Below the pieces are notes generated by a model. It saw only the letters and a program-made list of their open reading frames with translations. It was not told where the DNA came from and did no database searches. From NCBI RefSeq assembly GCF_025567165.1, contig NZ_JAOQKC010000009.1:96200-160199 (forward strand): DNA of 64,000 nt, in the 5' to 3' direction. The number at the start of each line of letters is the position of its first letter. Position 1 is the stretch's first letter. The DNA comes from Laedolimicola ammoniilytica (GTDB lineage: Bacteria > Bacillota > Clostridia > Lachnospirales > Lachnospiraceae). Below are positions 60,444 through 64,000 of this stretch, piece by piece. A program made the translations under genes and the position numbers.

Positions 60444-61421
60444 ATGAAAGGACAGCACAGAATTGTAATACGAAATAAGCGTATACAATATGATTTTGTA
60501 CTTAAGAGAAATCTCACCGTTATCCGTGGGGACAGCGCGACGGGGAAAACCACTCTGATCGATATGGTGCGGGAATTTGATGAAAACGGGGAAGCCAGTG
60601 GCGTCACTTTGCAATGTGACAAAGCCTGTACAACTCTGTCCGGAAAAAGATGGGAAATAGAATTACAGGAGATACGCAACAGTATCGTGTTCATAGACGA
60701 GGGAAACGAATTCATTTTTACAAATGAGTTTGCAGCCTGTATTCAGAAAACCGACAATTACTATGTGATAGCGACCCGGGAGGGAATTCCTTCGCTTCCT
60801 TACAGTGTGAATGAGATTTACGGAATACGTAATTCGGGTAAATATGGGGAACTGAAGCAGACATATCAGGAGTTTTATCACCTGTATAATGTGGAAGATT
60901 ATCGTAAAAACATAAAACCATACCAGATTCTTACGGAGGATTCGAATTCAGGCTATCAGTTTTTTAAGACAGTTTCAGGCAGAAAAGGAATAGAATGTAA
61001 GAGTGCAGAGGGAAAGTCTAATATATTTGCGGTAGCATCGGAATATATGAAACAGGAGCAAGCACAATCATTGGTGATTATTGCCGACGGAGCTGCATTT
61101 GGCTCAGAAATGGAGAAGATTACAAATTTGATTCGAGGGCACCAGGAGATTGTACTGTATCTGCCGGAATCCTTTGAATGGCTGATTTTGAAAGCAAATC
61201 TGATAGAAGATAAGGAAATTTCATTGGTTCTGAATGCACCGGAAGATTATATTGAAAGTGAAAAGTATTTTAGCTGGGAGAGATTTTTTACTGCATTTTT
61301 GATACAGAAGACAAGAGACAGCTATCTGCGTTACGCAAAAAAAGAATTGAATTCATCGTATTTGAATGAAAAAATAAGGGAAAGAATTTTGGACGTAATA
61401 GAACGGATAGAGTTAGACTAA
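60444..61421 (+). CDS. P-loop ATPase-like protein paired with DUF4869
   Basis: This 325-residue protein has a Walker A at residues ~28-37 (VIRGDSATGKTTLIDMV) and a Walker B-like IRNSIVFIDEGNEFIF. Residues ~210-250 (SLVIIADGAAFGSEMEKITN) show a second alpha/beta fold resembling a sensor or Toprim-like strand. The C-terminal ~90 residues are helical. It lacks the ABC signature and looks like a stand-alone AAA/ABC-like switch protein. Ribosome binding site GAGAGGAGAAGAG. Not recognised beyond the P-loop. The linked DUF4869 protein, small size and island context would suit a defence, toxin-antitoxin or regulatory pair, but that is guesswork. Confidence 0.65.
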   Translation: MKGQHRIVIRNKRIQYDFVLKRNLTVIRGDSATGKTTLIDMVREFDENGEASGVTLQCDKACTTLSGKRWEIELQEIRNSIVFIDEGNEFIFTNEFAACIQKTDNYYVIATREGIPSLPYSVNEIYGIRNSGKYGELKQTYQEFYHLYNVEDYRKNIKPYQILTEDSNSGYQFFKTVSGRKGIECKSAEGKSNIFAVASEYMKQEQAQSLVIIADGAAFGSEMEKITNLIRGHQEIVLYLPESFEWLILKANLIEDKEISLVLNAPEDYIESEKYFSWERFFTAFLIQKTRDSYLRYAKKELNSSYLNEKIRERILDVIERIELD

Positions 61422-61426
61422 GGGAG

Positions 61427-61462
61427 AGGACTTATAAGGTATCAGGCCTTATAGGTCCTTTT
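61427..61462 (+). terminator. Terminator after the P-loop gene
   Basis: AGGACTTATAAGG (61427-61439) pairs with CCTTATAGGTCCT (61447-61459), one mismatch, followed by TTTTGG. Confidence 0.85.
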
Positions 61463-61486
61463 GGTATATCAGGGTAGGTAAAAAAG

Positions 61487-61518
61487 AAAAGCCCGAAAGC
61501 ATTCCGCTTTCAGGCTTC
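61487..61518 (-). terminator. Terminator of the tRNA-Trp transcript
   Basis: On the minus strand GAAGCCTGAAAGC pairs with GCTTTCGGGCTTTTC, followed by TTTTTTACC. It begins a few bases after the tRNA 3' end. Confidence 0.85.
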
Positions 61519-61522
61519 TTAG

Positions 61523-61593
61523 CAGGGGATGAGAGAATCGAACTCCCACTAAGGGTTTTGGAGACCCCTGTCATGCCATTTGACCAATCCCCT
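61523..61593 (-). tRNA. trnW: tRNA-Trp (anticodon CCA)
   Basis: A 71-base cloverleaf fits exactly: acceptor AGGGGAT/ATCCCCT, D-arm GTCA/TGAC, anticodon arm GGGGT-CTCCAAA-ACCCT with CCA at positions 34-36, four-base variable loop, T-arm GGGAG-TTCGATT-CTCTC, discriminator G. CCA is not encoded (CTA follows). The D-loop is short. G73 and the acceptor bases agree with bacterial tRNA-Trp. It is transcribed alone with its own terminator. Confidence 0.93.
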
Positions 61594-61951
61594 GTATCAA
61601 ATGTGCTTAATATTTATACCATGAAAAGGGGTGGAATGTCAAGTGTTATTTTTGAAATAAATGAAATTTGAAAAAAATAAAGGAAGCTCTTGTCAAAATT
61701 ATTATAAATTGGTAAAATAGCAATGTCGATAAAGAATATGTAAAGTCGGAATGACGGGTGTTCTGTCGGCATGGTTTGTTTTTTACACGATATGCAGCGC
61801 GGTGTCTTCCGCGGCTGTTCACGAAAGATAAAGGTCTGGATTTCAGTTCGAAATCAACACACCCAAAGTACGCCCGAAGGGCGAAGTATGCAAAAATGTA
61901 ACAGAAAAAAGCTATTCTATTCCCTTGCAGGAAGGAGAAGGAAAACGTATA
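61594..61951. other. Gene-free stretch upstream of the Rpn remnant
   Basis: AT-rich sequence without a supportable gene. The first part (61594-61740) must hold the tRNA promoter on the minus strand. A small hairpin TACGCCC-GAA-GGGCGAAGTA lies near 61870-61890. The rest looks like debris of the truncated nuclease gene or its flank. Confidence 0.55.
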
Positions 61952-62488
61952 ATGAAAAGGAGAGAACCGGATCGGGAAGAAGGAGAACCTTGTCTGGAGT
62001 GTAAAGCGACCGTATTGAATATCAATGCAGGCCGGAATAATGACATGATGCGGAAATGCCGTAGATTATCAGATTATGCGGAGTTCATCGCGCAGATTCG
62101 CTGGAAGATGGATGAAGGCTGGTCCCTGGAAGAGGCAACGGAGATTAGCATCAAGCGGTGCATTGACAGGGGAATATTGGCAGATATCCTGACAAAACAT
62201 GGAATGGAGGTGTGCAGGATGATACTGACAGAGTATGACGAACAGGAAGAACGGGAATATCAGAGAGCAGAAGGCCGAGCAGAAGGCCGTGCAGAAGGCC
62301 TGGCAGAAGGGGCTGCTCAGAAATTGTTATCCCAGCTCAAAAAGAAATATGCCAAGGGAAAAGCTCTCGCTCAGATAGCGGACGAAGTGGAAGAAGACGT
62401 AGAAAGCATCCGGCCGCTGTACGATTTGGTAGTGAAATACCCGGATAAGACGGCAGAAGAATTGTCGGATATGCTTATCAGGGAATAG
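61952..62488 (+). pseudogene. Rpn/YhgA-like PD-(D/E)XK nuclease, C-terminal remnant
   Basis: The 178-residue reading contains the typical C-terminal half of the Rpn-like family: KATVLNINAGRNNDMMRKCR, DYAEFIAQIRWKMDEG, DILTKHGMEVCRMILTEYDE. The usual Gly/Glu-rich repeat tail follows (RAEGRAEGRAEGLAEGAAQ) and then a helix-turn-helix-like end (QIADEVEEDVESIRPLYDL). The PD-(D/E)XK catalytic region, normally the first ~150 residues, is missing, and no good ribosome binding site stands at the right distance. The gene is therefore probably 5'-truncated. Intact relatives promote recA-independent recombination. Confidence 0.7.
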
Positions 62489-62598
62489 TGACAGGTAAAG
62501 CCTGTTAATTCTATAAAATCATATCATTTTTCAAATCGCAAAATAAGTGCTATAGTAAATGTGATTGAGAAAAATTACGAACACAAAGGAGAAAAACG

Positions 62599-63483
62599 AT
62601 GTCAGCATTAACCATCAGCGCAGACGAGGAAAAACGCCTGAAAGGCCAGGGCTTCCTGAATAATAAGGGCACGGATAACTTTTCCGCCCGGGTTCTCACA
62701 GTGAACGGCAAGGTGACTGCGGCCCAGCAGCGGTGCCTGGCGGAGGCGGCGGAGCAGTTCGGCAACGGGAATCTGACCTTTACTACCCGACAGACTGTAG
62801 AGGTACAGGGCATCCCCTATGAGAAGATTGAGGCGTTCCGGGCTTATATCGCAAAGGAAGGACTGGAGACCGGCGGAACCGGCCCGAAGGTGCGCCCGGT
62901 GGTATCCTGCAAGGGAACCACCTGCCAGTACGGCCTTCTGGATTCCTTCGCCATTTCCGAGGAGATTCATGAGCGGTTCTACAAGGGCTATCACGATGTG
63001 AAGCTGCCCCATAAGTTCAAGATCGCGGTGGGCGGTTGTCCGAACAACTGTGTAAAGCCGAACCTGAACGATCTGGGTATCATCGGCCAGAGCGTCCCGA
63101 ATTTCGATGAGTCTGTCTGCAAGGGCTGTAAAAAATGCGCCATCGAGGCTGTCTGTCCCATGGGCGCGGCTAAGGTCGTGGATAAGAAGCTCCACATCGA
63201 CCCGGAGGTCTGCATTCACTGCGGCCGCTGCCGCGGCAAATGCCATTTTGACGCCATGAAGGAAAGCACCTATGGCTTCAAGATCTATATCGGAGGCCGC
63301 TGGGGAAAGAAGATTTCTCATGGCCGGGCACTCGGTAAAGTGTTCACATCCAAAGAGGAAGCCATGGACGTCATCGAGCGCGCCATCCTGTTCTTCAGGG
63401 ATAATGGTCTGCCCGGCGAGCGCTTCGCCGAGACCATCGAGCGCCTGGGCTTCGAGAACGTGGAAAAAGCATTGCTGGGATAA
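62599..63483 (+). CDS. Siroheme/[4Fe-4S] nitrite/sulfite reductase-type protein with ferredoxin domain
   Basis: The 294-residue protein starts after AAAGGAGAAAAACG. It has the ferredoxin-like half domain (FTTRQTVEVQGIPYEKIEAF), the siroheme/[4Fe-4S] cysteines in CKGTTCQYG (Cys104, Cys109) and GGCPNNCVKP (Cys147, Cys151), and a 2x[4Fe-4S] insert (CKGCKKCAIEAVCP, CIHCGRCRGKC). Only one of the two half-repeats of full sulfite reductases is present. The size and layout fit AsrC-like or F-type small reductases. It probably reduces sulfite or a related small oxyanion using electrons from a ferredoxin or a partner not encoded here. It is monocistronic, with a cobalamin riboswitch of another gene downstream. 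Confidence 0.85.
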   Translation: MSALTISADEEKRLKGQGFLNNKGTDNFSARVLTVNGKVTAAQQRCLAEAAEQFGNGNLTFTTRQTVEVQGIPYEKIEAFRAYIAKEGLETGGTGPKVRPVVSCKGTTCQYGLLDSFAISEEIHERFYKGYHDVKLPHKFKIAVGGCPNNCVKPNLNDLGIIGQSVPNFDESVCKGCKKCAIEAVCPMGAAKVVDKKLHIDPEVCIHCGRCRGKCHFDAMKESTYGFKIYIGGRWGKKISHGRALGKVFTSKEEAMDVIERAILFFRDNGLPGERFAETIERLGFENVEKALLG

Positions 63484-63570
63484 GCTCCCTATTTATAAAA
63501 AGGGAAACCCCATAGGGTATATTTTATTGACGAAAGCCCGTCTGTATGCTACACTGACAAAGGTATAAAG

Positions 63571-63673
63571 CAGAGAGTATGCGATCCGCATAAAACAGGG
63601 GAATCAGGTGAGATGCCTGAGCGATCCGGTCACTGTAAGCAGCGTAGCTGTAAGCCAGGATACCTGGTCTCTG
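63571..63673 (+). promoter_or_regulatory. Cobalamin riboswitch
   Basis: The conserved adenosylcobalamin aptamer core is readable: GGGAATCAGGTGAGATGCCT, then CGGTCACTGTAAGC, and the B12 box AAGCCAGGATACCTGG. An outer stem CAGAGA/TCTCTG closes it at 63571-63576 and 63668-63673. It would turn off transcription of the downstream gene when cobalamin is plentiful, using the terminator at 63754-63779. The controlled gene lies beyond the window. Confidence 0.9.
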
Positions 63674-63753
63674 TGGAACATGGACAGGCTTCCGTGGAAA
63701 GCGGTTCCGGATAGATATGACACACAGTTGATATCAGGTAACGAACAAGGGAG

Positions 63754-63779
63754 AGATCTGTCAAAGCAGATCTTTTTTT
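63754..63779 (+). terminator. Riboswitch expression-platform terminator
   Basis: AGATCTG-TCAAAG-CAGATCT followed by TTTTTT: a perfect intrinsic terminator 80 bases after the B12 box. The T-tract also forms the left arm of the next hairpin (TTTTTTGTGTCATAGG with CCTATGACACAAAAAA, 63773-63815). Confidence 0.85.
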
Positions 63780-63797
63780 GTGTCATAGGGAACTTCG

Positions 63798-63921
63798 TCC
63801 TATGACACAAAAAAAGTGCTCCGGGGGATCGTACTGCGGCGGAGGGGCAGTATGTCGCTTACGCGACCCGCCGCAGGCGGAGAATCCTGCGTTGCAGGAT
63901 TCTATTCTTGCTTTATAGGAA
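63798..63921. repeat. Dispersed structured repeat, copy B
   Basis: The core 63819-63903 matches copy A (36356-36440) at 79 of 85 positions with the same predicted stems. Its left edge TCCTAT coincides with the right arm of the hairpin after the riboswitch terminator; the right edge is ATAGGAA at 63915-63921. It lies between the riboswitch and its unseen gene. Confidence 0.8.
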
Positions 63922-64000
63922 AGACCGCCTCCGGCGCTCTCTTGAACGAAAAAGGCCCGCGCGGAGGCGGGCATGAAAACGGGACGGTTGTGAAATTAGA
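63922..64000. other. Window end, no gene seen
   Basis: Non-coding sequence with a GC-rich hairpin GCCCGC-GCGGAG-GCGGGC near 63955-63972. The gene controlled by the riboswitch probably starts to the right. Confidence 0.5.

Overview
The window looks like a chromosomal segment of a Gram-positive, low-to-mid-GC anaerobe of the Clostridia, most probably a gut Lachnospiraceae. The clues are strong AGGAGG-type ribosome binding sites, a FabK-type fatty acid synthesis operon in the clostridial order, a fused accDA, cell-surface proteins with cadherin-like beta-sandwich and BspA-type repeats, a LytTR/GHKL two-component pair, BMP-type nucleoside ABC transport, and many small decayed genes. Family names come from recognising motifs and gene order by eye; no database was searched. 

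Region 1 (1-11.4 kb) starts inside a MacB/FtsX-type permease. It continues with a cluster of large exported proteins: a DUF4430 protein, a giant protein with an alpha/alpha-toroid domain between beta-sandwich repeats, and a third adhesin-like giant. A leucine-rich-repeat protein follows. Region 2 (11.4-20.1 kb) is accessory. It holds a PIN/AbrB toxin-antitoxin pair with a readable promoter and operator, a sugar-isomerase-like TIM barrel, an orphan Phd antitoxin, a decayed IS200/IS605 element (both tnpA and tnpB frameshifted, terminal hairpins visible), a DUF4143 ATPase, a MATE exporter, a small lipoprotein, and a graveyard of MarR, membrane-protein and histidine-kinase fragments. 

Region 3 (20.1-25.9 kb) is a catabolic operon: an Old-Yellow-Enzyme-type reductase, a beta-glucoside PTS EIIBC, an RpiR regulator and a GH1 6-phospho-beta-glucosidase. 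Together they suggest uptake and hydrolysis of a beta-glucoside whose aglycone is then reduced. Region 4 (25.9-31 kb) holds a LytTR response regulator with its GHKL kinase, a broken surface-protein gene and a Ca2+/Na+ antiporter. Region 5 (31-36.3 kb) is a BMP-family nucleoside ABC transporter with an internal terminator after the binding-protein gene. Region 6 (36.3-41.4 kb) has a dispersed structured repeat, a RelA/SpoT-type alarmone synthetase, a very long branched hairpin, an Hpt protein, a pilT remnant and a GGDEF-REC-HD-GYP protein. 

Region 7 (41.4-51.8 kb) is the type II fatty acid synthesis operon fabH-acpP-fabK-fabD-fabG-fabF-accB-fabZ-accC-accDA plus a second FabK/NMO-like enzyme. 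Region 8 (51.8-58.6 kb) is the most striking: a TetR regulator with a perfect palindrome at its promoter, then jetA-jetB-jetC (MukF/MukE/MukB-like SMC complex) and a membrane-anchored DUF4230 protein, but no JetD nuclease. It may be a nuclease-less Wadjet/MksBEF-like condensin. Region 9 (58.6-64 kb) contains two 5'-truncated genes abutting head to head (WYL and ADP-ribosylglycohydrolase), a DUF4869 + P-loop ATPase pair, a tRNA-Trp, an Rpn-like remnant, a small siroheme reductase, and a cobalamin riboswitch with its terminator. A second copy of the structured repeat follows, and the riboswitch-controlled gene lies beyond the window.
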